Origin: Gracilaria vermiculophylla
Lineage: Eukaryota > Rhodophyta > Florideophyceae > Gracilariales > Gracilariaceae
Reading direction: 5' to 3'
DNA length: 48,031 nucleotides
NCBI GenBank assembly: GCA_019155205.2
Contig: JAHNZQ020000010.1
Coordinates: forward strand, 755,348-803,378
Shown: piece after piece, positions 28,900 through 39,396 of the stretch
Position numbering within the stretch: the first letter of the stretch is position 1
How the letters are laid out: each line of letters begins with the position of its first letter
The notes under the pieces: generated by a model
Databases searched by the model: none
Seen by the model: the letters and a program-made list of their open reading frames with translations, nothing else
Told to the model about the DNA's origin: nothing
Translations under genes and position numbers: made by a program

Positions 28900-30564
28900 T
28901 CACACTGGTGAAATAATGTTTGAGGGTTGAAACAAATTCAAGCCGTCTTCAGCGGTGCTAACGATCAGCGAGGGACATGCTGGATGCCATAGTGCTTCCT
29001 TCACATTCTTTTGTCCCATATGAATGAAAAGCAGTTGCGGCGGGAATTCTTCTGCCCCAGACAGTACCACACCCTCTCGTAGCTCTTCTTCTGCGTCACG
29101 TTCTACCGCGAGGTCCCAAACCGAGACCGTTCCATCCTCTGAACTGACGCAAAGCATAGAAGAATCGGTGCGGTTCCACTGCACCGAAGTGATAGCCTTC
29201 GTATGTTGATTAAATTCTGCCGCGGGCTTAGGTACTTCGTCATTAGAGGTAGTCAAAGAGCGCATATCCCATACCTTGACCAAGCCTTCGTCTCCGCCAC
29301 TTGCTAACAAATGAGTATCGTTTCTGTTCCACGATATCACATTCACATCTGTTTCGTGCGCTTTCTCAATACCGAGCGCACTCCTTCTTCGATCCCGAGT
29401 GTCCCATATCCGTATTGATTTATCTGAACTGCAGCTAGCAAAAACGTTTTGCTCGATGGGAGACCACTGTATATCCTCTACCGGCCTCCTATGACCGTTA
29501 TACCGGTCTGGAGTCGTGGTGAAAGCGGCACCTTCTCGATTTGACGGATGAGTCATATATATGCTTCCATTGAGAGCACCCGTGAGCAGGTGGGCTTCTC
29601 TGACACTACTCCAGTCCATGGCATACCCTTCCACTCCGTGACCCTTGAAGGAGTACATGGGCTTTATGTTGGATGGAGAAATGGCATTGGGAGGTCTCAT
29701 TCTGCTGCGGCTATCGAGATTGAGAACGTCCAAAGCCGGGGAAACATCCGTAATGTAGAAGCGACCCGAAGAACTCCAGGCGGCCACAATGTTTGGATGG
29801 TGAGGCATTGTGCGAACACGGTTTACAATAGAGTCGAATTTGATGTCCACATTTTGCAAAACCGGGTTACGACTGGGAAGCGAAAGATTGTGTTGCTCTT
29901 CATCGCTGTTGTTGTGGTCGGATTCATCGTCGGACGACTGATCCGAGGAATTGTCGCCCGCATCAACAGTGCGAACAGCGTCCGGCTTTCCTTTTGATTG
30001 GCGCGAGGTTCGATGCATGTTGGTGATCTTGAGACACACGAGCTTGTTCTTGGAGGGGACGTCCGCCTGAGACCCGAGAACCAGCGTGGTGCTCATGGGA
30101 TACGTTTGCTGGAGCAACGGGGAGATGTTGTTGTACTCGCCAGTGGAATCCGAGCAGACAAAATCAAACGAAAGGGACGGCCACTCCAGGGTGAAGCGGT
30201 GAAACTGGTCGTAGGCAGTTCGGTCGTACACAAGGGTCTCGCCGTCCGGAACCTTGTCCCTGCCGGGCCTGAATACCACGGCGTCATTGACCATCATGGG
30301 GTTTCGAATTTGCGGGAGCGGTTCCTGTTGTTCTGAAGGCTGCTCCTGCTCGTAGTCGTCGCCGAACGGATCCTCGAAGACGAGCTCCGAGTCCGGCTGC
30401 TGGGCATTGCGGTCGAGTTCGGCGGACGCCCTGCGCTTGCGCGACGTGGGGACGTGGGGGGCGCGTGCATCGCTTCCCGAAGCGGCGAGCGATGCGCGGA
30501 GCTGCGAGCGAGTGAGCTTGGGCTTGCCGCGCGTGCGCGCGCCTTTGCTCTTGGCACCGGCCAT
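28900..30564 (-). CDS. GRWD1: Glutamate-rich WD-repeat protein GRWD1
   Basis: A 554-residue nuclear WD40 protein; GRWD1 and yeast Rrb1 act in ribosome assembly (chaperoning uL3) and bind histones. Residues 1-85 are basic then acidic. A histone-binding segment of the CAF1/RBBP type follows (AYDQFHRFTLEWPSLSFDFV). An acidic loop (SDQSSDDESDHNNSDEE) lies at about 200-225. The WD repeats are clear from about 300 on: GHGVEGYAMDWS, PVEDIQWSP..SCSSDKSIRIWD, DVNVISWNR..ASGGDEGLVKVWD and AITSVQWNR..SSEDGTVSVWD. Length and order match the family. No intron. It is convergent with NUS1, with 124 bp between stop codons. Confidence 0.93.
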   Translation of the reverse strand: MAGAKSKGARTRGKPKLTRSQLRASLAASGSDARAPHVPTSRKRRASAELDRNAQQPDSELVFEDPFGDDYEQEQPSEQQEPLPQIRNPMMVNDAVVFRPGRDKVPDGETLVYDRTAYDQFHRFTLEWPSLSFDFVCSDSTGEYNNISPLLQQTYPMSTTLVLGSQADVPSKNKLVCLKITNMHRTSRQSKGKPDAVRTVDAGDNSSDQSSDDESDHNNSDEEQHNLSLPSRNPVLQNVDIKFDSIVNRVRTMPHHPNIVAAWSSSGRFYITDVSPALDVLNLDSRSRMRPPNAISPSNIKPMYSFKGHGVEGYAMDWSSVREAHLLTGALNGSIYMTHPSNREGAAFTTTPDRYNGHRRPVEDIQWSPIEQNVFASCSSDKSIRIWDTRDRRRSALGIEKAHETDVNVISWNRNDTHLLASGGDEGLVKVWDMRSLTTSNDEVPKPAAEFNQHTKAITSVQWNRTDSSMLCVSSEDGTVSVWDLAVERDAEEELREGVVLSGAEEFPPQLLFIHMGQKNVKEALWHPACPSLIVSTAEDGLNLFQPSNIISPV

Positions 30565-31045
30565 ACCGAGCGCTAGCGACCGTCAAGGTCGCGGTTCGCT
30601 GCCGCGTGAGCGCGAGGACGCAATGAAGCTTCTTCTAGAGCAGAGTTCAATCCTCACAGTGGTAGGCCAACGGCGGTCTGACTAGCACGGCGATGAATGT
30701 TGGAGCATCGATGGCGGCATTGGCTGGTGCGAAGGTAGCGCGGCGGTAGCGGCGGCGGCGGCGTGGTGATCCATTCGAAGCGCCAGCCCTCGATTGCCTC
30801 GCTGGACGGCGCTGTAAGTCGGGCGCCTGACAGACCAGTTTGCGTTTCAGATTGCGACGGGCAATGCGTGCGGTCTCTGCCACGCTGCTATCCTTCCCCG
30901 CGGCACGTCGCATTGTTGCTGCTCCCGACGGCAGACGGCTCGCGCCTCGCCTCCCCCGTATTGACGGCGCGGCACTCAGCCGCGAGCCTTCCCCTCCCTC
31001 GCAAGCCATCCACGCGCATCCACACGCTCCACCATCGGCCTCCCA
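30565..31045. promoter_or_regulatory. Divergent promoter region, GRWD1 / SerB2-like
   Basis: 481 bp of GC-rich sequence between start codons facing away from each other. No other gene is recognised. Confidence 0.5.
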
Positions 31046-32272
31046 ATGGGTAACCTCCAGAACGTTATCGTCACGCTCTGCGGCAAGCAGTCTCCGTCAG
31101 CGCTTGCCTCCGTCATGCACGTTCTCTCCACCGAGCACTCCGAGCTCATCGACTTCGGACAGCTCGTCGTGCGCAATCGCTTCATCGCCACTGCCCTCAT
31201 TTCCGCCCAAGGCGCGCACGACACCGTCAAGGAAATCCTGTTTCGCGCTCACAAGGCCAATATCCAGGTTCACTTCAACGTCGCACGCGCTCCCACCCAT
31301 CTCTCAACCTCTTCCCTGTCGTCCCTTGCCGACGTCAAAGACCAGTACATCCTCAACGTGTTCTCACCACGCCTCATACCCCCAAAGCTCCTGGCCAAGA
31401 TAACCCAGCTTTTGCTTGACAGTGACGCCAAAATCATTGCCATCAACCGTCTCACCGATGAGGGCGATCAGTTCATGTGTTTGGAATTCACCACCACTGT
31501 GGCGGATGAGCGACGGATACCGGCGCTTCAGCACCAGCTTTTCGAGCTCGGTCGAACCGAATTCCAGTGCGACATTGCGCTGCAGAAGGCAAACGTCTCG
31601 CGCAAGGCCAAGAGAATGGTCGTTTTCGACCTCAGTTGGACGCTGGTTCAATGTGATTCCATCAATGTGTTGCTCCACGCCGCAGGCATTGACGTAGCCC
31701 CCGAGGAGGAGCAAAAATTCCGCAGTGCGCAAATCACTGGCCTTGACTGGGTACGTTTCAGAGTGCAGCTCTTGAAAGGATTGCATGCTCACACCGTCAA
31801 TACCAAGGCGCTGCAAAACTTAGTTTACACAGATGGCGCTCTAGAGCTGTGCAAAGGCCTTCGGCGTTTGGGATGCAAACTCGCTATAGTATCTTCCGGC
31901 TCGAAGGACATTGCTATGGCTGCTAAAGAAGCTCTTGGCATTGATTTTGTATTTGGAAACATTGTCGAAATCGACTCTGCGGGACGATTTACAGGAACGG
32001 TCAAAGAACCTGTGGTCGATGCTCAACGGAAGGCAGAGCTTGTTACTATGTTGGCCATGCAAGAACGTATTGACCCTGAGCAAGTCATTGCTGTCGGGGA
32101 TGGTCCTGTCAGTGCAAAGATGCTTGAAACTGTTGGATTGGGTATCGCTTTTGATCAACCTGATGCAGTGGACTCGGTTCGTAGCGGACGAATTGGCAGC
32201 AAGAGCCTGGCAAGTGTTCTGTATCTGTTGGGTGTTTCGGGCCATGATTTCCGCACAGTTACGGCTAGCTAA
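31046..32272 (+). CDS. SerB2-like ACT-HAD protein with degenerate active site
   Basis: A 408-residue protein with the layout of ACT-containing phosphoserine phosphatases (SerB2): two ACT-like domains (about residues 5-85 and 98-175) and a haloacid dehalogenase phosphatase domain (about 190-400). The fold markers are present: motif I VVFDLSWTL, motif II VSSGS (S283), motif III K329, motif IV GDGPVSAKML. In motif I the nucleophile D195 is kept but the acid/base Asp two residues later is Ser (S197). In motif IV, D352 is kept but the usual ND is VS (V355, S356), which removes a metal ligand. Both positions are needed for normal turnover in the family, so I expect a weak or inactive phosphatase, perhaps a serine-sensing regulator. 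That role is inferred. Confidence 0.82.
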   Translation: MGNLQNVIVTLCGKQSPSALASVMHVLSTEHSELIDFGQLVVRNRFIATALISAQGAHDTVKEILFRAHKANIQVHFNVARAPTHLSTSSLSSLADVKDQYILNVFSPRLIPPKLLAKITQLLLDSDAKIIAINRLTDEGDQFMCLEFTTTVADERRIPALQHQLFELGRTEFQCDIALQKANVSRKAKRMVVFDLSWTLVQCDSINVLLHAAGIDVAPEEEQKFRSAQITGLDWVRFRVQLLKGLHAHTVNTKALQNLVYTDGALELCKGLRRLGCKLAIVSSGSKDIAMAAKEALGIDFVFGNIVEIDSAGRFTGTVKEPVVDAQRKAELVTMLAMQERIDPEQVIAVGDGPVSAKMLETVGLGIAFDQPDAVDSVRSGRIGSKSLASVLYLLGVSGHDFRTVTAS

Positions 32273-33615
32273 GAACTGTATCTTGAAGTCTCATCGGTAT
32301 AATGTCCCACACAAGTGTCAATATTTTATACCATAGTGTAATAGTCATAAGCCACCAATTCTTTTAGAGCGATGATTGCAGTCGCGATCACATCGGCTTA
32401 ATATGACATGAGGGTTTGTTTGAAACGAGTAATCCAGTCCATTGCTAATTTCATGCTGTATGATGTACGTTATCTCAGTCTCCGCGGCATCTCAGCCAGA
32501 AGTCATCTCAACCGCGCAACGCTCAGCTCCCCAAGGTCCCTCTTAATTATTATACATTCCTTGTGAGTTGTATGATGTTTATTTCCATGAGAAAACAAAC
32601 TGCGTGTCTTTATTCACAGCACAGAATGCGGGAAAGCCCTAAGAAAAAACGATTGAAATTACGGTTCCAAACAAACTCAGCGGGCGGAAGTGGTTGGCCA
32701 CACGTCTTAATCATAAGAACCCTTCGCACACATGTTACAGGGGTACAAGGAGGAACTATAAAGGGTATAAGGGATACACCTCGTAACCTTTATCCTTCAC
32801 ATCTCTCCAAGCCCCATCAAGAGTACAAAACTGTCGCTTTGCACTGGAAGAGAGACATCCATCTATCAATAGAAAAGATATTGCAAATTTCCTAGTCCTC
32901 CACGTCGAAGCTATATTGAAATAAAAAATTGAAACTCACGCCACACAAAGCGACATTGCAGTCAATCAGTGTTGCACGTCTGCAAACCAGTTGTTGCATG
33001 ACATTTTATCACCCTTTTTCTCTATTTCTCTTTCATTGCGGAGGCAAGGGCTTTCATATGCCTCTCGGCTACGCTATTGATGACAGTGTCGCGTTCCTTC
33101 CATTCCAATTTTGAGTGTAGAAAAGAAAGTTGTCTTTTAGTCGAGTATCTGACAAGCACAATAATTGTCAGAATTTGCATAATGCGGCATGCAGATCTAA
33201 AACGGTTCCCCGCACATGGGTGGGGTTCCAAAATCAAGAGTCTTAACAGCCATTATTGTATCTTTGCAAATTTCCAGAAGATAAATCTGGAGCTCAAGAG
33301 GCCGCTCTAAGACTGTGCGAATGAGCTTATATAAAAAATGTGAAAACCAATCAGTATTAGCTTTTTCCACATGTAACTTCGGTCACATCTTTAGACCCGC
33401 ATCTATAATAGATATAGATTTTTTTTGCTCCCGTTACACACTTGCGTTGGCCAATGCAGACGTTGAGAACTATTCTTTTTCTTATAGAACACTATGTCAA
33501 TTATTTGCCGTACTTTGACCGTTTAAAGCCAATTACATGTTCCGCGTTTTAAAAGAGTGATCTTCCATGCACATGGTTCGCTCGGGTTCTGACAAGGAAA
33601 CCTCTTTGCCTCACG
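32273..33615. other. Intergenic, no gene recognised
   Basis: About 1.3 kb of AT-rich sequence between two plus-strand genes. No frame with a domain, no tRNA-like fold and no repeat array were seen. Confidence 0.5.
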
Positions 33616-34838
33616 ATGTTCTTAAACATAATATTTGTTCTCGTCGTCCTGTCGTTCCACTTTTCAATCTGTGCAACGCGTATCATTACAAAGACCGTCC
33701 ATGTGCCACATCAACTCTTCGACGTAAATGAGAACAGCACCCGGAACGTATTAGTGCCATTCACGCTATCCGTCCGTACTCCAGTTCGCAGCAGGCCTCT
33801 CGTTATCATTCTCCCTGGTGCACTGGTTCTAGCATCCGACTATGAACTTCTGTCATCAGCTCTTGCTTATCGAGGTTTCATAGTCGCCGTCCCTCAATAC
33901 GACCAACGCCCACCGCCAAAAACTGCCGCAACACAAGCAATACTGGATCATCTCAGTGGCACCTCCTCCTTGAATCTCTCGTGCCCAACAAATGGCCAGT
34001 TTACATCTTCTGCTCTAATTTCAAGGTAAGCGTTACTTTGTTTTCCCACGTTCCTGAAAACAAAACTAACAAGATTGTTCTTCGACACACATGATGCAGC
34101 TTCCTCAGGTATGTGACCCAATGTACACATTCATGTTGGTTGGTCCGTAAAATTTTTGTGGACCGCATCATTGTATTTGGTCATAGTTTCGGCGGAGTAG
34201 CTGCTCTGTTCTTTGCGGCAGGACAATGTGTGACTTGGAATCCTCTTGACTTCTCCACAAGTTTCGCCTGTGAACAAGAGGCACCTCTGCCGCCCCCGGC
34301 CCGCATCGTCGGTTGGGTATTTTACGAAGGAATGTACGTGACCACTCCAGACAAATTATGAAGCAACTCATTTTTGCAATGTCCATTTCGCACAGAAGCA
34401 TGCACTTTGCTATCTCTTCATGCTAACCAATACACGTGACGTTGTGTTTTTTTGTCAATCAACAGACCTGGGTCCACGACATTTAAATTCCAGATTCCGT
34501 CCGATATGTTTGTTTCGGTTTTGGGTTCTCAGTTTTATGGTTTAGACACTCGAGACATTCTGCAGCCAAACGGGAACTTAGTCAAAGCTCTGATTTCAGA
34601 AGCTAACCATTTTGGACCAAATGATTTCACAAACGCAACCATGATGTCTCGCTGCGCGTTTCCACGACCAGCGGAAGCCATGTTCCGTACGGATTATCGC
34701 ACCCAGCGCACGGTTATATCAGCTATAGCCACTGTCGTCAGCCGTAGCTACCTCGTCTTTACGAAGGGTCGAAACGAAATGCTACTCAAAAGCTTGCCTG
34801 CTGCAAATCCTCGAGTACAGACATTGACTATCACCTAA
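33616..34838 (+). CDS. Secreted chlorophyllase-like alpha/beta hydrolase
   Basis: A 338-residue serine hydrolase made of three exons, 33616-34025, 34100-34333 and 34466-34838. The introns are 74 and 132 nt (GTAAGC and GTACGT 5' sites, CTAAC in both), and each open frame alone looks truncated. The N-terminus MFLNIIFVLVVLSFHFSICA is a classic signal peptide. The core starts RPLVIILPGALVLASDYELLSSALA, then GFIVAVPQYD, and the nucleophile elbow IIVFGHSFGGVAA (S166), which matches the chlorophyllase/dienelactone-hydrolase group (GHSxGG). A late 'EANHFGPNDF' segment supplies a likely catalytic His. A signal peptide rather than a plastid transit peptide argues against a simple chlorophyll-breakdown role; a secreted or vacuolar esterase is as likely. 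Confidence 0.78.
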
Positions 34839-35999
34839 AGAGAGAATTCGAAAAGATCCGCTTCAGACAACTATACAGGATGGCTAGCTACGTCTTCAAA
34901 TGGTACCCTTCATAAACTGGAATGTTTTGTTTTCATTATGTGCTACCTTCTCACAAGCGTGCGTGCGCACTTGATTTTGTTTGGCTCACTGCCGCCAAGT
35001 GATCTAAGTAGTTCACGAGATGACAACTTACGGCAATACACAGTGCAAGTGATTTTAAAATGTGGATCAAGGGAGCTTTCTCTCATTTATCGTTTCATTG
35101 TTGAACGTGCTTTCATTGAAACAAGCGATGCAAAGCTTTCGGAAAAGGAAAAAAAACAAAAACAAAAACACATCTACAGAGTTTGACACGATCTTACCGA
35201 AGTTCGATCTCCCAGGAGTCCTGTCAGGGGGTAGTGACATGGAGAGAGGACCAAAAGTGCCTGTAGCAAGAGATGAGTCCCATCATCGCCTAAGCCTCAT
35301 GCTCTTCTCCTTTCCAGCCAGGAAACAAGGAACATGATACAGTTGCAAGTACTGAAGAAGATGAGAGAGGCAGGCTAATAGTATAGCGGTGATTTCTGCA
35401 CATTTCATGCTCGGTCAGGTGGCAATCTTTGAGCCCCCTGTCCAATTTGAAGCTACATTTGATAATTTTTCTAATCGGAAGCTGATTGGTCCGAGGCGTG
35501 AATCACAGTCTCATCCAGGCAACGGAGAAAAGCCCTGTCATCCAAGATTTTTTCTGATGTAAACATGCTCTCAGTAAACACCCCAAAAAGCAGTTCGTTG
35601 CTGCCCTCATCCACTTCACTGCTTCGGGAAGAAAGAAGCACCGTGCTTTTTGAATGGGGTCGTATCTGAATCGTAGCGCTTTTAAGATATTGTGAATGGT
35701 GGCACATGGCCACCGCCCGCCTCGAGGAATGATCAATAGAGGAGAAAAGCTGAAAAGCGGGGGGGATTATGGCAACATTATTCAAGCAATGACTTTCGTG
35801 TACTTTAGCTGGTGTTGTTGAGCACAGCCCAGAGCAGGGGCTATGCCAAAAGCTAATAACGCGCATGCGAACGAAGGGTCTCGAGACCGCCACGAATGAC
35901 CACTAACCTCATGGGGCTTTGCACCAACCAACATGAGAGCTGAATACGCGGAGGGCATGAAGTGAACTGTTTCGGTATCGATGAGAAGCTACATTTCAA
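34839..35999. other. Convergent region, no gene recognised
   Basis: About 1.2 kb between the hydrolase (+) and the starch-binding protein (-). A 140-codon minus-strand frame at 35471-35893 begins with GTG, has no motif and is not called. An A-rich run lies at about 35145-35170. Confidence 0.5.
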
Positions 36000-36734
36000 T
36001 CACTTTACAACGGCGGAAAGCGCTGGAGATGCTTTGACCAGGGTGGGCGATGCGCTCTCTGAAACCTTTTCTGTCGCAGGCATTGCCTGGAGGTCCTTAT
36101 CTGAGGGTGATACATACTTGGCCGAGCCACCTGATACTTCATACTTGCCCGGACAACCAATGAGATAGTTGTTATTCAGTCTGGAGTCCCAATTTTCTCC
36201 GCCATCGTTAAAGGCACAAGCCATACGGGATGCCTCCACGACGAGCTCAAAATAGCGACCTTGTTGCTGCCTCGGCACTAGCTTCATAGGCTTTCCAGGT
36301 GGTTCCGTCCACTCGTTGTCATCACTCTGGAAAGAGCAGTAACATTGTTGCCACAAATCGGCTCTGAAAGACAGCTGGATGTGACGATCGTTTGGGCGAC
36401 AGACGGTCTGGTAACATTCGGCGGCGTCGGCGTCTGCGACGCGGCGAATGCCGTGCTCCACGACGTAACGGCCGGGGACGTCGATAACGTAGTTGTTGCC
36501 GTTGTTGTCCTCCCAGTTGCGATTGGTGCCGTTCGTGAGCACAAACTCAATACGTCGGAAGGGGAGACGAAACACTCGAAATCCCTCTCGGATGTGGGAG
36601 GCGTCTCGCAAGCGATTCTCTGGAGATGGGTTGGAGAAGGTCGCGTCAGGAAGTTTTTCAAGGAGGTAGCAGTAGCGCATCGACGGCTTGCTGTGGAAGA
36701 CCTCTATCCACTGCTGGGTTGGCATGGAAGTCAT
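36000..36734 (-). CDS. Protein with two tandem CBM25/CBM53-type starch-binding modules
   Basis: A 244-residue protein made almost entirely of two carbohydrate-binding modules. Module 1 (about 6-98) ends RIEFVLTNGTNRNWEDNNGNNYVIDVPGRY in split form: a strand, NG..NWEDN, then NNY and PGRY. Module 2 (about 115-212) has the matching pattern ACAFNDGGENWDSRLNNNY then GCPGKYEV. The 'F.NDG...WD.N...NY' pattern is the hallmark of CBM25 and CBM53, found in amylases and in starch synthase III. A Ser/Ala/Val tail of about 30 residues follows. There is no signal peptide, no transit peptide and no catalytic domain. A cytosolic factor that binds floridean starch granules is the natural reading, inferred from the modules. 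No intron. Confidence 0.75.
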   Translation of the reverse strand: MTSMPTQQWIEVFHSKPSMRYCYLLEKLPDATFSNPSPENRLRDASHIREGFRVFRLPFRRIEFVLTNGTNRNWEDNNGNNYVIDVPGRYVVEHGIRRVADADAAECYQTVCRPNDRHIQLSFRADLWQQCYCSFQSDDNEWTEPPGKPMKLVPRQQQGRYFELVVEASRMACAFNDGGENWDSRLNNNYLIGCPGKYEVSGGSAKYVSPSDKDLQAMPATEKVSESASPTLVKASPALSAVVK

Positions 36735-37730
36735 AATGTGAGTGGGGTGGGGGAAAGGCGTACGTACACGGCTGTGCGCCGAAACAGGAATCGTTGAATT
36801 GAGAGCCCGGTGGGGAGCTACGAATGGTTAAGGAGCGCAAGACGGTGAGCGGGGATGGCCACCTGAGTGGGTAGGGTAAGGGGCTTTGGTCGTGTGGTGC
36901 AGGCAGAGCCGAGAAATTGCGCTGAAGCAAACTTTGCGCGCCATGATGCAAATTTGGTGGGGTTTGCGTGGAAGTCGATTTATTGGGGCGGAACGAGTGA
37001 AAATGGATCCGAAATGCACTCGAAGCGGCCGCAAGCGCGACACACTTGACCAAGCGCTTTGCGGCGCTTGCTCGCAGCGCCGACAACCTTCAGCCCGCTC
37101 TCGTTCTGGTCCCCCTCACCTCGGGAACCCACTGCGTTCGAACCGCTTCCCACTCCACGCACCCCGCGGCGACAGCGACGTCTTGACAAGGCCCCGCGGA
37201 CCGCCAGTTGCAGGTGCAACTCGCTCCAGACGCACGCGTGCTGCGCCCCAAGCCGTTGCGCCCAAAGCAAGGTATCTTGCACGCTCGCTGCGCTGCACCG
37301 ATAAGTGACTCTGATTGGCTTCGCCACATTGTACGGTGTGCGCTAAAAACGTGGAATAGTAATACGCGTGTATTAGTATTCGGGTCTTGAAACCCAAACT
37401 CTGCTTTTTGCTGGAGTGTTTTGCCTCTCACGTTGCTGCGGGCAGACAAACTGGTCGCAAACAACAACAAAAGTGCGCTCAAAGTTTTGAATGTCTGGAA
37501 AGCTTTATGCACACTGCCTCGCCTGGCACTCAGTGACCAAGATGCGCCCGCTCGAAAACGGCGGAAACCTTCGTGCATCACATTTGGTGGGTGAGCGTGG
37601 AGGCGGGCACCGGTTCGAAAGCTGTTGAGCAGACAGCCACCACCTGGTGCCGCGTCATTGGCTGCGGCCATGAAGCGCAAAAAGAAAGTATTTGAGCTCA
37701 GAGTTACCTTCGTCGATACATCCCGTCTGC
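36735..37730. other. Upstream region of the starch-binding gene
   Basis: About 1 kb with no recognised gene. Open frames here are GC-rich shadows. One inverted CCAAT-type box (TGATTGG) lies near 37312. Sequence to the right of about 37731 belongs to the duplicated membrane-protein unit. Confidence 0.45.
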
Positions 37731-38660
37731 ATGTGCGGGCAGCGCCACGCGATGATGCTGCCATGGCGCACCTCCACAGGGTCGTGGTCTCGGCCGTGTG
37801 CCGGTTTGTGGTTGCGCTGTTTGTGCTCCAGCAACTCGCTGGCCCAGCCCGCGCTCAACGCGCGCACGCCGTCTATGTGGTATGCGTCCGCCGCCACGTG
37901 CAGCACCTGGCGCGCCTGTCGAATCGCGCACAACCCGCGGCCGCTGCACGTCTTGCCCTTGTTCTCTTCGAAACGTTTCAACAGTCCGCTCCTTCGATCC
38001 TTGCCCATTCTTTTGCCCACCTCACCGTCGCTCATTTTGAACGCGGCGTATCTGTACACCACGCACTTGACGTTCGCATCTCTGTTTTCAACTGCTTCCT
38101 CGCGCAACAACGCCAGCAGCCGCAGGTCATTGAGCATTGCCACATGCACGCGCCCCTCGGTCCGCGACGGTGAGAGACGCGTCCGCTCTCTCCAAACGTC
38201 CGTCGCGCTTTCAGGCCCATTTGGTGAATCATGTCCACCAGCTTCCTTTAGGTGTCACCGTACCGCAAAACGCAAAAAACGTGAACTGTCTGGCTAGCTT
38301 TTGAATAGCAAAGAATTGTGTCCTCGCGAAGAAAATTGGCCCCACATGCCGTTTCTCTCCTTCACACGTGAAACAAGTTGTAGAAAATAATAAGCGCCTT
38401 GCAGCCTCTGCCCTGCTGCAATAGGACTCGTCAGTAGTGCCCCAGACAGCTACAACAGCCCAAGGGAGCGCGGTGGCAAGCATGATGACAAGTACCCACC
38501 AACTGTTGTTGAAAGAGCTGAGCAAAAGACCGTTTTGAGACAGAGCTGCAGAAGGGGACCGGCGCGGCGCTGTGGTGAACAGAGGCGTTTCGCGCGGCAG
38601 GTAGCAGCGCTACCTGCCGCGCGAAAAGGGGTGAACGGAGAGTAACACTCCGGGCAGCAT
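37731..38660 (-). pseudogene. Broken copy of the multi-pass membrane protein gene
   Basis: A decayed duplicate of the gene at 39397-41313. Matching pieces in the same order and strand are the start codon region (ATG at 38660), SWWVLVIMLATALPWAVVAVW, FFAIQKL, IHQMGLKARRTFG, FKMSDGEVGKRMGKDR and ENKGKTCSGRGLCAIRQA. It is disabled by an 18-bp inverted repeat inserted near the start, which brings an in-frame TAG, by frameshifts, by loss of the second membrane segment, and by a deletion of about 880 bp between FFAIQKL (near 38297) and IHQ (near 38232). Its 3' end reads on without the TGA found in the intact copy, so the parent gene may once have had a longer C-terminus. Confidence 0.85.
38588..38626. 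repeat. Perfect 18-bp inverted repeat with 3-nt loop
   Basis: Arms 38588-38605 and 38609-38626 are exact reverse complements around AGC. The intact copy near 41250-41280 has only one arm, so the second arm is a templated inverted insertion in the broken copy. Confidence 0.95.
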
Positions 38661-38965
38661 ATCTGCGATTCATGGAAGATGAATGTGGCGGTGAGGCGAG
38701 TACGCATGTGATGTGGCACTTGAGGATGGAAACGAGCTGGAACGCCGGGTACAGTAGATACCACAAGTCTTCGTTATCGCACCCGACTGGTGAGCGTGGG
38801 GCGCATGGAGAGTGACGTGATCTCTTTGGCGCAGGTTAGAGCAACGCGGCGCCTTCACCGTGATTCGAGTCGCGCTTCAGCTAGCAACGGGGGTGTCGCG
38901 CGTGTTCATTCGCTGGTTGGCGAATCGGTCAAAGCGCCACGGTGCCCCATCTTCCCCTTCAGTGG

Positions 38966-39396
38966 CTGCACTGGACGGCATCGACGCGCTGGCTGTTCGT
39001 GCGCTGGTGCTGTTTTATATGTTAAGTTCAAAACTTTTGCGCCATTTCTGCAAATTGCACACGTTTTTGAAATAATATTTACGGCGTTGCCCGACGCACG
39101 TGAAAGTGTGAAGCAAACGGAGCGCGCAGAGTCACGGTGGAACGGATGCATACTCTCCGCGCTGTCGGTTTCGGTGAGACGGGTGGCAAAAGATAACCCA
39201 CGCCGAGGCGGGATGCAACCACTCGCTGGTGTCGCGTATTGAAAACGTGCTTTCTCCGCCTTCAGGATGCCACAGATCGTTCACTCACATGTGGCCCCTT
39301 GATGGCTATGTTACTCAACTTCGGGATGTTCACTTGTTCAACAGCTACCACTTTTTTCTTTGCGGCCAATTTGTGTTTTCGCATAGCCAACTTTGT
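38966..39396. other. Intergenic between duplicate units
   Basis: Spacer between the broken copy's upstream region and the 3' end of the intact gene. If the intact gene has further 3' exons they would lie here, but none could be placed. Confidence 0.4.

Larger units (their letters stand above)
37731..38965 (-). repeat. Duplicated unit, left (degraded) copy
   Basis: Matches 39408-41620 in the same orientation, with internal deletions. The upstream (promoter-side) stretch 38837-38945 is about 90% identical to 41492-41600 by eye, including an unbroken match over TCAAAGCGCCACGGTGCCC. Confidence 0.85.

Noticed and set aside
35471..35893. 140-codon minus-strand open frame
   Set aside because: The first codon is GTG and not ATG, the sequence has no domain, and codon content looks random.
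37625..38297. Plus-strand open frames across the duplicated unit
   Set aside because: They are antisense shadows of the broken membrane-protein copy, which aligns on the minus strand.
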